Assembly: GCA_029007825.1 (NCBI GenBank)
Contig: JAQXIO010000002.1
Coordinates: forward strand, 28,608-92,607
Source of the DNA: Bacteroidales bacterium
GTDB lineage: Bacteria > Bacteroidota > Bacteroidia > Bacteroidales > JAQXIO01
DNA: 64,000 nucleotides
Direction: 5' to 3'
Shown here in pieces: positions 46,796 to 55,420 of this stretch. Under the pieces are notes generated by a model, which saw only the letters and a program-made list of their open reading frames with translations, ran no database searches and was not told the origin of the DNA. The translations under genes and the position numbers were made by a program. Each line of letters begins with the position of its first letter. Within the stretch, counting starts at the first letter, position 1.

Positions 46796-48343
46796 TTAAA
46801 TTTTAGGAGTCATCGTTATTAAAGGAATCATCATTTCTTCCATTGAGGCACCTCCGTGCTGGAAAGTATCTTTGTAGTAATTTACATAGTAATTAAAATT
46901 GTTGGGATAGGCAAAGAAATCTTCTTTCAAAGCAAAAATATAAGATGAACTTATATTAGGCGCTGGCAGTCCGGCTTTTGCGGGTTCTGTAATTTCAAAA
47001 ACTTCTTTCGGATTGTAATTCAATCTTTTCCCTACTTTATAACGTAGGTTAGTTGTGGTGTTCCTGTCTCCGATTACTTTTATGGGGTCTTTAACCTTTA
47101 CTGTTCCGTGGTCGGTAGTAAGTACTATTTTGTAACCCATTTCAGCTATCTTTTTAAAGAGGTTAAGGGTAATAGAGTGTTTGAACCAGGATTGCGTGAG
47201 TGATCTGTACGCAGCTTCAGTAGAAGCAAGTTCCCGGATCATTTTGGATTCTGTTCGCGCATGCGAAAGCATATCTACGAAGTTCAGGACAACTATATTC
47301 AGCGGTGTATTGAAGTGTTGTGGAAAATTGGAAAGCAGCCGTTCACCGTATTGGGAGTCGTTAATTTTGTAGTATGAAAAAGACTCTTTTCTCCGATACC
47401 GGGACATTAAGGTCTGAATTAAAGGAGATTCGTTGAGGTTTTTCCCCTCTTCACTCTCTTCATCCACCCATAAATCGGGAAAAAGTTCTTCTATTTTTGC
47501 CGGTAGCAGTCCGGAGAAAATCGCATTTCTGGCGTATTGTGTTGCTGTAGGTAAGATACTGAAGTAAAGCTCTTCTTCGTATGTGAAATATTCATTGAAT
47601 AGATCTTTAACAGCTCTCCATTGGTCCAGACGAAAGTTATCAATGACAATAACAAAAACCTTTTCGTCCTTGTCCAATAAAGGAAAGACTTTTTTCTTGA
47701 ACAGATCATGGCTCATAATCGGACGTGAGTCCGGATCGTTTATCCAATCCAGATAGTTTTTTCTGATAAATTTAGAGAAAGCGTTATTCGCGTCATGCCG
47801 TTGTAATGAAAGCATTTCGATCAACTCGTTTTGAGTTTCCTGCAATTCCATTTCCCAATGTACCAGTCTTTTGTAAAGGTCTTCCCAGTCTTCGACAGAC
47901 CGGGCTTCCATAATCTGTGTCGATATTTGTGCGAATTCCTGCCGGTATCCGACCGATGTGGCTTCGTTAATGATGTTGCTTTTATGAAGGATTCTTTTAA
48001 TGGACAATAAGATTTGATTGGGGTTAACCGGCTTTATAAGGTAATCGGCAATTTTACTCCCAATAGCCTGATCCATAATCGATTCTTCTTCATTCTTGGT
48101 TATCATCACGACGGGAACCGTAGGACTTATCTCTTTTATGAAAGCCAAAGTTTCCAACCCTGAAAGGCCCGGCATATTTTCATCCAGAAAAACGATGTCG
48201 TAGGTTTCATTGGAACAGCAGTCTATCGCATCCTGTCCGCTTACTACCAGTGTTACGTCATATCCTTTTTCTTCCAGAAAGAGAGCATGCGGTCTAAGCA
48301 GGTCCATTTCATCGTCAGCCCATAATACCCGGTCTTTTTTCAT
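46796..48343 (-). CDS. porX: PorX-type response regulator with PglZ domain
   Basis: The 515-residue protein combines an N-terminal receiver domain (acidic pair DDE near residue 10, phospho-acceptor Asp54 in VFLDENMPG, Lys104 in YLIKPVNP) with a C-terminal PglZ/alkaline-phosphatase-like domain (VIVIDNFRLDQW; TTDHGTVKV). In Porphyromonas and Flavobacterium, PorX controls type IX secretion genes with the kinase PorY and a sigma factor. It also occurs in Bacteroidota without that system. No histidine kinase is adjacent. It has its own TATCTTTG -7 element (48377-48370, minus) downstream of the porW-like gene. Confidence 0.93.
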   Translation of the reverse strand: MKKDRVLWADDEMDLLRPHALFLEEKGYDVTLVVSGQDAIDCCSNETYDIVFLDENMPGLSGLETLAFIKEISPTVPVVMITKNEEESIMDQAIGSKIADYLIKPVNPNQILLSIKRILHKSNIINEATSVGYRQEFAQISTQIMEARSVEDWEDLYKRLVHWEMELQETQNELIEMLSLQRHDANNAFSKFIRKNYLDWINDPDSRPIMSHDLFKKKVFPLLDKDEKVFVIVIDNFRLDQWRAVKDLFNEYFTYEEELYFSILPTATQYARNAIFSGLLPAKIEELFPDLWVDEESEEGKNLNESPLIQTLMSRYRRKESFSYYKINDSQYGERLLSNFPQHFNTPLNIVVLNFVDMLSHARTESKMIRELASTEAAYRSLTQSWFKHSITLNLFKKIAEMGYKIVLTTDHGTVKVKDPIKVIGDRNTTTNLRYKVGKRLNYNPKEVFEITEPAKAGLPAPNISSSYIFALKEDFFAYPNNFNYYVNYYKDTFQHGGASMEEMMIPLITMTPKI

Positions 48344-48409
48344 GAAAGTGAAATTAAGAATTACTATTACAAAGATAAAAACTACAAGAACAAAATAGGG
48401 CGAAAATAA

Positions 48410-51400
48410 TTATTTCTTCTTTTTTTGTTTTAGTTCCAGCTCTCTGGCTTTTTGTTTCGCTTTTCTTTCCTGCTCTTTTATTTTTTGTTGTTCTTTCCGT
48501 TCTTTTTCACGTTGGCGCATTTTTTCCTTGTAGGCCTTTTCTTTTTCACGGCGTTCTTTTTCTTTTATTTTTTGTTGTTCCTTGCGCTCCTTCTCTTTTT
48601 GCTTTTGAAGTTCTTCGCGTTGTTTTTGTTGCTCTTTACGTTCCTGCTCACGCTTTTTTATAAGCTTTTTCTTGTCTTCTTCTTTTTGTTTTTTCGCCTC
48701 TTTTTCGGCTTTTATTCTCTCTTTTTCATCTTTCTGCAATTGTTTTAGACGGTTTTGTTCTTCCTCTACTTCTTTTTTAGGATCTTCCTGAGGTACAGTT
48801 GTCACTTTTTCCTGTTTATTTTGCGTTGCTTTTTCCTTTTCTGTGAATTCGGCAGGAGCAACAGGCGACTTTTCCGTTTTTTCTACGGTGTCGGTTATAG
48901 CCTCGCTATTTTCGGGTTGAACCGGAAGAATATCTTTCTCCTGTTGCTTGGGTTCGATAATCTGTTTCTCCGGTTTTCCGGTCTCTTCAGGCTGAGTGAT
49001 TTGGGGTTGTTCAGGGGAGAGTATATCGTTGTCCAGAAGGCGATTATTGGCGTTTATATTGCGAGTCCAGCGTTGTAATATTTCCGGTGCGATATTTCCA
49101 TAAGCATTTCTGAAAAACTCGAAATATTCTTCCAGAGTTTTTCCTTTCTTAAGCACATCGTAATTTGTATTGGATATAACGACTGCAAACAGGGTCGGGG
49201 GCAGAGCACGAGCATAACCTTTATCGCCGTATATCAAATCATCGTATGATTTTGCTTCTTCAAAGCTGGTGAATCCACTGATATTAAGCACTCTCATATC
49301 GCCCATTTGTTCTATCGACATATCGAATTGTTTTCTATCGAAGTTTCCGAAGTTAAAGGCGGCAACTTCATATATGAGGTTATTGGTGTGGATTGATTTA
49401 GCCGGATAAATCAATAGTACCGAATGCATGTCTATCGTCTCGGGCGAGAATGTTAAGGTGCTGTCGATTTCTCCGTCCAGGTCTCCGAAACGGAGGTTCC
49501 AACGCATACCTGTTATAGGAGCCAGATCGGATACGATTCTTCTGCCTTTCAAAAGTCCTTTTAACATTTCTCCGGCGAGTTCCGTTACATCGGCATCCGG
49601 ATATTTTTCGACCAGTTCTTTCAATGAATTTTTGAATTCTTCGGGCTGATTGGTTAATACGTACGATAAAGCATTTATGAATAAGAACTTAGGCATTAAC
49701 GGAGATAAAGGATATTTCGCTTTCACCAGTTCAACGTTCTTGCGTATTGAATCGACTTGACTGGCCTGATAATAGTTGTAAGTAGATTGATAAAGATACT
49801 CCTGAGCTTTTCCCATATTTTTCATGTTCTGGATATAGTTCGGATCTGCCAATGCTATAGCATAGTCACTTTCGGGGAAAGCCTTGATAAGTTTCATTTT
49901 ACAAATTTCGGCGTTTGCAAAATCTTCCTGACGCATATATATCAGCCACATCTGGTAATATGCTTCCAAAAGGAATGTCGATTCGGGGAAACGGTTGATT
50001 AAGGAATTAAACGCGTCGATAGACAAATTGAAGTCTTCCAGTTTGTCTTTATAAATCATACCCATATTAAAGAGCCCATCCTCTATGATTGCATTCGATG
50101 CGGCAATATCTTCTTCCGTAAGCGGAAGCTGTTGCAGATAGAATTTAGGATCCTTATTATCGGTAGAGAGTTCCGGCATGGGTTCAGTCCCACCTGTTCC
50201 AGCTCCTCCGGTATTTTCGGCAGTAAGATTTTCATCGGTCTGCTCGGTTTCTGTAGAGTCTTGTTCTTCGGCAAAAAGATTAACCGTTTTATTTCTGCGT
50301 CGCCAGTTATCTTCCAGTTTTCTACGTCCCCATCTTCGCTGGAAATCGTTTTTACCAGCCGTTACTGCCTGTGTATTATAAAAGTACCATGAATTGTCGC
50401 CTCCTATCGTTGGAATGGTTGGTGTTGTGATTTGGTTGTTTTTTTCCATTTCGGCCAAGGCTGCTGCATTTTTATCTTCCTGCATCGCCAGGTAATTTTC
50501 CATTTCAGCCTGTTTTTTTGCCTCTTCTTCTTCTTTTTTTACCTGTTCGATGATTTTATTGATGACAACCAGCCGTTCCTCTTCCGGCATTTTTGCCAGC
50601 CGCTGCAAACTATCCTGCAAATTCACGGCTTCTACATGGACTACAAGTTCATCCAGAACGCTCGAACGTTTCTCTATTAATTCATAGTTTTTGAATTCTT
50701 TGTTTACAATGGTCAATGCTTCAGTATAGCAAGGTTGTGCCTTGATATAGTTTTTCATTCCAAAAAAGAGGTCGCCCAAGGTGACTAAACAAATTGCTTT
50801 ATCTATACCGTTCCGGGTACTTTTTTCAATAGCTAATTCGTAGTTTTCGATTGCTTTTACCGTATCTTTTTGTAATATATATACATTTCCCAATGCATAA
50901 TATACCTGATCGAGATATTCTTTGTTTTTATCGCTTTTAGCCATTTTTCCCAACTTTTTGATGATTTTGTTGGGATTGATTTCCGCATATACTTCGGTTT
51001 GGCGTATGCGCGCGTTAAATTCCAATTCAAAAGACGGGTTTGCCCGGATTACCGATTGGAACGTGTTGTAGGAAGCCTGTGCATTACCGTCTTCGGCGTA
51101 TAGCTGACCGAGCAAATATTGCATGCGGACTTTTTGTTTTTTACGTTTTTCCGAGTTAATCGCTTTGACAAGGTAAGGGATTGCTTCTCTATGTTGGTTA
51201 TTTTTCAAAAGAAAATCTGCATATACGGAGGAGAAAAGAGGTACATATTTATTGGGGAGATCTTTATTGTTTATCTTGGTCAGAATATCCTCTGTTTCAT
51301 ATAGCCACCCCATCTCTGCATAGCATCTGGCCATCCATAAACGTGCTTCGGCAACGATATTTTTATCGTGCCGGAAATGACGTGCGATGAATGAGAATGT

Positions 51401-51871
51401 AGCACTTGCCTGCAAAAAATCACCGTTATAAAATTGAGAACGTCCCATCAGTAACCAGGCGTTGTGTATAAACGGATTATACTCTTCCCGTGCCATAAAG
51501 GCCTTGTATTTGGGATCGCGGCTTTTGCCGGGTTGTTTCTTCGGCTTTGTTTTTATTGAATGGAGTTTTATCGCCTTGTTACATTTTACGATAGCAGGGT
51601 CATAGGGGCCGCCGGTTTCTTCTTTGTCCTTAGGCAAAAGGCTGACGGAATACATCGGTATAATTTCGGAATAAGATTCTTTTGTTTTCCCTTCTTCTCC
51701 TTTTTGCGCCTGAAGATAGGCTTGGTTTCCGTTAAAATAGACGTTAAAGCGAGTTGTGAAGCTGTGGTAAAAACGTGTAAGTTTTGTGTTTTTCTTTGTC
51801 GAGCAAGAAAAACACAGGCAGGTTAATAATAATAACGGTATATATATAAACGACTTCCTCAAGAACAACAA
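48410..51871 (-). CDS. porW: PorW/SprE-type TPR lipoprotein with long charged C-terminal tail
   Basis: The 1153-residue protein starts with a lipoprotein signal (SFIYIPLLLLTCLCFSCSTK; acylated Cys in FSC). The N-terminal block TRFYHSFTTRFNVYFNGNQ is typical of PorW/SprE, an outer membrane lipoprotein needed for type IX secretion and gliding. Many TPR-like repeats follow (ALGNVYILQKDTVKAIENYE). The final ~130 residues are almost purely Lys, Glu, Gln and Arg, probably a single charged helix. No ATG precedes the signal peptide in frame; the start is probably a TTG at 51871 or 51868. It lies 34 bp after the permease gene. Confidence 0.85.
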   Translation of the reverse strand: MLFLRKSFIYIPLLLLTCLCFSCSTKKNTKLTRFYHSFTTRFNVYFNGNQAYLQAQKGEEGKTKESYSEIIPMYSVSLLPKDKEETGGPYDPAIVKCNKAIKLHSIKTKPKKQPGKSRDPKYKAFMAREEYNPFIHNAWLLMGRSQFYNGDFLQASATFSFIARHFRHDKNIVAEARLWMARCYAEMGWLYETEDILTKINNKDLPNKYVPLFSSVYADFLLKNNQHREAIPYLVKAINSEKRKKQKVRMQYLLGQLYAEDGNAQASYNTFQSVIRANPSFELEFNARIRQTEVYAEINPNKIIKKLGKMAKSDKNKEYLDQVYYALGNVYILQKDTVKAIENYELAIEKSTRNGIDKAICLVTLGDLFFGMKNYIKAQPCYTEALTIVNKEFKNYELIEKRSSVLDELVVHVEAVNLQDSLQRLAKMPEEERLVVINKIIEQVKKEEEEAKKQAEMENYLAMQEDKNAAALAEMEKNNQITTPTIPTIGGDNSWYFYNTQAVTAGKNDFQRRWGRRKLEDNWRRRNKTVNLFAEEQDSTETEQTDENLTAENTGGAGTGGTEPMPELSTDNKDPKFYLQQLPLTEEDIAASNAIIEDGLFNMGMIYKDKLEDFNLSIDAFNSLINRFPESTFLLEAYYQMWLIYMRQEDFANAEICKMKLIKAFPESDYAIALADPNYIQNMKNMGKAQEYLYQSTYNYYQASQVDSIRKNVELVKAKYPLSPLMPKFLFINALSYVLTNQPEEFKNSLKELVEKYPDADVTELAGEMLKGLLKGRRIVSDLAPITGMRWNLRFGDLDGEIDSTLTFSPETIDMHSVLLIYPAKSIHTNNLIYEVAAFNFGNFDRKQFDMSIEQMGDMRVLNISGFTSFEEAKSYDDLIYGDKGYARALPPTLFAVVISNTNYDVLKKGKTLEEYFEFFRNAYGNIAPEILQRWTRNINANNRLLDNDILSPEQPQITQPEETGKPEKQIIEPKQQEKDILPVQPENSEAITDTVEKTEKSPVAPAEFTEKEKATQNKQEKVTTVPQEDPKKEVEEEQNRLKQLQKDEKERIKAEKEAKKQKEEDKKKLIKKREQERKEQQKQREELQKQKEKERKEQQKIKEKERREKEKAYKEKMRQREKERKEQQKIKEQERKAKQKARELELKQKKKK

Positions 51872-51904
51872 ATTAGCTAAATGAAAAACAGTATTTAGCC
51901 TGTT

Positions 51905-52711
51905 TTATTGTTTTACAAGCAATGATTTTATCCCTTTTGCCAAAATATAGATAAGTACCAATATCAGGACGATTGATGCACCGGAAGGAACATTTATCAA
52001 AGATGATACGAATAATCCGGTTATACCTCCTATCAGGGCTATTATAGCTGAAAGAATAACCATCTTGAAAAAACGATGTGTAAAAATGGATGCTGTAATC
52101 TGAGGTATGGTAAACAGAGACATAAGCAACATAACTCCTACCATCCGTATCGATAAAACAATGCCTGCGGCAATCAACACCATCATAGTGTATTCGATTT
52201 GCTTAACCGCAATGCCTTTTGTCTGGGCAAAATCGCGGTCTAATGCCACGTAAAGAATATCGAAATAGAAGAAAGTGAAAAAGAGTAATGCAATGATTGC
52301 AAAGACAGATATCCATAACAGATCTTGGGTATTTACCGTAAGGATATTGCCGAACAGGAAAGAGGAGAGATTCGGGGCATATCCGGGTGTCATAAAGATC
52401 GCGATGACCCCGACCGCCATCCCTAAGGACCAGAAAACGGCAATAGCCGAGTCTTCCCTTACTTTATGTTTTCTGGAAATCCACTCTACTCCCAGCACCG
52501 ATAACAGGGAAAATACGAAAGCCGAAAAGATGGGATTCAATCCTAAATAAAAACCTAATCCGAGACCGCCGAAAGAGGTGTGGGTAATTCCTCCTGTTAT
52601 AAATACCAGACGTCTTACTACTATGTAGGCTCCTAATATTCCCGAAATAACGGATAAAAGAATTGTCGCTGTCAGAGCATTCTGAAAAAATGTATATTGA
52701 AATAAATCCAT
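51905..52711 (-). CDS. zinc/manganese-type metal ABC transporter permease
   Basis: A 268-residue membrane protein of the ABC-3 (ZnuB/MntB) family with about eight or nine hydrophobic helices. Typical segments are VVRRLVFITGGITHTSFGGLG near the N-terminus and VGVMLLMSLFTIPQ. It would import Zn2+ or Mn2+ with an ATPase and a binding protein, neither of which is encoded nearby. It starts 1 bp after the stop of the small Cys/His protein gene, implying tight coupling. Confidence 0.9.
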   Translation of the reverse strand: MDLFQYTFFQNALTATILLSVISGILGAYIVVRRLVFITGGITHTSFGGLGLGFYLGLNPIFSAFVFSLLSVLGVEWISRKHKVREDSAIAVFWSLGMAVGVIAIFMTPGYAPNLSSFLFGNILTVNTQDLLWISVFAIIALLFFTFFYFDILYVALDRDFAQTKGIAVKQIEYTMMVLIAAGIVLSIRMVGVMLLMSLFTIPQITASIFTHRFFKMVILSAIIALIGGITGLFVSSLINVPSGASIVLILVLIYILAKGIKSLLVKQ

Positions 52712-52712
52712 A

Positions 52713-53117
52713 TCAGTGAATTCTGCGTTCTCTTACAATCATTAAGGCCTCTTCTCTTAACGAGGTCGGCAGAGGTATTTCCCGCAATTGTAAGCTTCGT
52801 AACCAACCGGCAACTTCATCCTCTTTGAGCGAATATAAGATATCGCGAAATTGCTCTATCTCTGGTTCGCTGTATGTATCCGAATCTTTCTGTTTGAATA
52901 AGTCTAACTCTTCATCGTCGTAATATTCGATCTCTTTGCTCACAGCTGCGAGAAGACTATCTTTTTCGCAAATGCTGTGTTGACCGCAACACTCTTCCTC
53001 TTCGGCCGGGATATCTTGATTCTTAGTTTCTTGTTTCTCTTTGTAGCGTTTTCCTAAAAAGAAAGAGAAGATTCCCAATAATACGATAGATAAAAATAAA
53101 ATAATCAATGCTTCCAT
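52713..53117 (-). CDS. conserved membrane-anchored protein with CCGxHxxC motif
   Basis: I do not recognise a known function. The 134-residue protein has one N-terminal membrane helix (ALIILFLSIVLLGIFSFFLG), a charged linker, the motif ECCGQHSICEKDSLL (about residues 42-56) and an acidic helical C-terminal domain ending LREEALMIVRERRIH. The clustered Cys/Cys/His/Cys could bind a metal ion. Similar proteins appear to be conserved in Bacteroidales and are sometimes mislabelled phospholipase, which the sequence does not support. It lies 3 bp after aroA and 1 bp before a metal permease gene, so a role in metal handling is plausible but inferred. Confidence 0.75.
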   Translation of the reverse strand: MEALIILFLSIVLLGIFSFFLGKRYKEKQETKNQDIPAEEEECCGQHSICEKDSLLAAVSKEIEYYDDEELDLFKQKDSDTYSEPEIEQFRDILYSLKEDEVAGWLRSLQLREIPLPTSLREEALMIVRERRIH

Positions 53118-53120
53118 TTG

Positions 53121-54350
53121 CTATGCAATTTCCTGAATAGCAAATCCGGATGAACGCAAATCTTTCCAGAAAGAGGGATATGATTTTGATACGACATGCG
53201 GATTTCTTATTGTTATCTGTTTGTTAATAAGGGCGACAGGCATAAATGACATAGCCATCCGGTGATCTTCATATGTGTCGATAACCGGATTCGATATTGG
53301 TTCGGAGCGTTTTCCTGCCCAGATTAGAGAAGTCCCGTCGCTTTCCTCCAGAAGGATTCCCAGTTTTTTTAATTCTTTTCGTAAGGCTTCAATTCTGTCG
53401 GTTTCTTTAATTTTCAGACTTTGTACGCCTTTGAAATGGAACGGAATATCCAACATGGAGCAAGTTACCGCAAAAGTCTGGACTAAATCCGGTTCATTGA
53501 TAAAATCGTATTCAAAACGTTCTGTTTTTTTCCCTCCGCCGGTGATTATGACTCCGTCTTCCGTAAAACGGGTGGAAACGCCCAATTGTTTGAATAAGAC
53601 GGCAACTTTCGAATCTCCTTGGTAACTGTTTGTGAAAAGCCCTTGGAGCCCAATCCGGGCATTTTCATCCAAAGCTGCCATTTCATACCAGTAAGATGCG
53701 GCCGACCAGTCTGCTTCAACACAAAAAGGGATCGTATGGTAATTTTGGTGTGGAATATTGATTGTATTGTTTTCCCATACCGCATTTACTCCAAAATCCT
53801 TCATTAACTTTAAGGTCAGTTTGACATAGGGAGTGGATATTAGATTTCCTGAAATTTCTAATTTAAGTCCGTTTGTCAATGAAGGTGCAACCATTAATAA
53901 GGCAGAAATATATTGAGAACTGATCCCTCCTTCCAGTGAAATGCTTCCTCCTTCTAAATGCTTCCCTTTAATATGAAGGGGAGGGTATCCCTCCTTTTCT
54001 TTATAATTGATGGACGCTCCGATTGAACGGAGGGCATCTACCAGTATTCTTATGGGACGTTGTTTCATTCGCTCGGATCCAGTTAAAGTCCATTCTCCCG
54101 GAGTGATGGATAAATAGGCAGTAAGAAAACGCATTGCCGTTCCTGCCGCTCCGATATTAAGAATCTCCGATTCGTTGTGTAATGCTGCCTGCATTACATC
54201 TGTATCGTCGCAATCGGAGAGATTATTTATCGGCTGTATGTTTTTAGCCAGGGCGTTGATAATAAGGACCCGGTTGCTTATGCTTTTTGATGCCGGTAAT
54301 TTAATCGATATATTTTTTAATGAAGGAGAGGAGGTAATTCGGTATTCCAT
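53121..54350 (-). CDS. aroA: 3-phosphoshikimate 1-carboxyvinyltransferase
   Basis: EPSP synthase of the shikimate pathway. The 409-residue protein contains the PEP/S3P-binding KLPASKSISNRVLIINAL, the segment LTGSERMKQRPI and the C-terminal YEDHRMAMSF. GAAGTAMRF corresponds to the glycine-rich PEP loop. It heads the long minus-strand run down to 46156. Confidence 0.96.
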   Translation of the reverse strand: MEYRITSSPSLKNISIKLPASKSISNRVLIINALAKNIQPINNLSDCDDTDVMQAALHNESEILNIGAAGTAMRFLTAYLSITPGEWTLTGSERMKQRPIRILVDALRSIGASINYKEKEGYPPLHIKGKHLEGGSISLEGGISSQYISALLMVAPSLTNGLKLEISGNLISTPYVKLTLKLMKDFGVNAVWENNTINIPHQNYHTIPFCVEADWSAASYWYEMAALDENARIGLQGLFTNSYQGDSKVAVLFKQLGVSTRFTEDGVIITGGGKKTERFEYDFINEPDLVQTFAVTCSMLDIPFHFKGVQSLKIKETDRIEALRKELKKLGILLEESDGTSLIWAGKRSEPISNPVIDTYEDHRMAMSFMPVALINKQITIRNPHVVSKSYPSFWKDLRSSGFAIQEIA

Positions 54351-54371
54351 ATTTCAAAGCAATCATTTTTG

Positions 54372-54402
54372 CAAAGTTAAGCAATTGCTTTCACTCTTCA
54401 AG
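54372..54402 (-). promoter_or_regulatory. aroA promoter (Bacteroides-type)
   Basis: On the minus strand, CTTG (54402-54399), a 19 bp spacer and TAACTTTG (54379-54372) resemble the -33/-7 pair. The leader to the aroA ATG would be about 15-20 nt. Confidence 0.55.
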
Positions 54403-54438
54403 CGGGTTGCCTTATTGAAATCAAAGCAGACGGGAATC

Positions 54439-54470
54439 CTTGCAGAATCTATTATTTTCCGCTATTTTTG
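54439..54470 (+). promoter_or_regulatory. ribF promoter (Bacteroides-type), nearly leaderless
   Basis: CTTG (54439-54442), 20 bp, then TATTTTTG (54463-54470). The ribF ATG is at 54478, only 7 bp after the -7 element, so the transcript would start at or just before the initiation codon. Confidence 0.55.
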
Positions 54471-54477
54471 CTGCCCG

Positions 54478-55416
54478 ATGAAGATAATCAGCGATATAGA
54501 ACTGGAAGATGGTCGTGCGCCGAAGGTTGTGACCATTGGTTTTTTTGACGGAGTGCATGCCGGACATCGTTTTTTAATCCGGACTCTTCAGGATATAGCA
54601 CGGGAAAAAGCTATTCCTACCGCTATCGTTACTTTTGACGAGCACCCGCGGAAAATTCTTTGTGCCGATTATTGTCCTCAGTTAATCATGTCGAAGGATG
54701 AGAAAATCAAAGAACTCTCGGGATTGGGGGTGGATTATTGTTATTTCCTTCATTTTACTCCTGAACTTGCTTCTTTATCTGCAAAGGAGTTCATTCAAAA
54801 AATATTAAAACAAAAGATAGGGGCTTCCGTTTTGTTGGTCGGCTATGACCATCGTTTCGGGAAGGATAGAAAAGAGGGCTTTGATGCCTATGTGCAATAT
54901 GGGAAGGAAGTTGGAATGGAAGTACTTCGTCTTCCTCCTTTTTCTGAAAGCGGAGAGAATCCCAGTTCTTCTTTTATCCGGAAAAAGATACTTTCCGGGG
55001 AAATGGATGTTGTCGCGTCGATATTAACTCACCCTTATTCACTGACTGGTATGGTCGTAGACGGATTTAAGATAGGACGGGATATGGGATTCCCGACTGC
55101 TAATCTGAGACTTGTTGAGGAGAATAAGATTTTACCGCCGGATGGCGTATATGCAGTTAAAGTCCTTGTTTCCGGTATATCTTACGGCGGTATGTTGTAT
55201 ATCGGGAAAAGACCGACACTGAATAACGGGGATGACAGGAGCATAGAAGTAAATATCTTCGATTTTAACGAAGATATTTACAATACTCAGATAACGATTC
55301 AATTTTTGAAAAGGACCAGAGGCGACATACGCTTTAAAGATGTTGCCTCATTAAGGAAACAGTTGGAAAAAGATAAGAAAGAAGTAATACGAGTCCTTGA
55401 ATCTTTTAAGGGCTGA
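54478..55416 (+). CDS. ribF: bifunctional riboflavin kinase / FAD synthetase
   Basis: Converts riboflavin to FMN and FAD. I start it at the ATG at 54478 (MKIISDIELEDGRAPKVVTI); the long upstream frame lies over aroA and is spurious. The 312-residue protein has the FAD synthetase nucleotidyltransferase motif GFFDGVHAGHRFLI and GYDHRFGKDRKEG, then the riboflavin kinase domain with GRDMGFPTANLRL. It is divergent from aroA and ends 4 bp from the convergent M16 gene. Confidence 0.96.
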   Translation: MKIISDIELEDGRAPKVVTIGFFDGVHAGHRFLIRTLQDIAREKAIPTAIVTFDEHPRKILCADYCPQLIMSKDEKIKELSGLGVDYCYFLHFTPELASLSAKEFIQKILKQKIGASVLLVGYDHRFGKDRKEGFDAYVQYGKEVGMEVLRLPPFSESGENPSSSFIRKKILSGEMDVVASILTHPYSLTGMVVDGFKIGRDMGFPTANLRLVEENKILPPDGVYAVKVLVSGISYGGMLYIGKRPTLNNGDDRSIEVNIFDFNEDIYNTQITIQFLKRTRGDIRFKDVASLRKQLEKDKKEVIRVLESFKG

Positions 55417-55420
55417 TTGA

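Noticed and set aside
48452..48748. Phe/Leu-rich plus-strand frame that looks like a membrane protein
   Set aside because: It is the complement of the Lys/Glu-rich tail of the PorW-like protein; AAR/GAR codons read as Phe/Leu on the other strand.
54175..54477. N-terminal extension of ribF by about 100 codons
   Set aside because: The extension runs antisense over aroA and through a promoter; the conserved RibF N-terminus starts at 54478.
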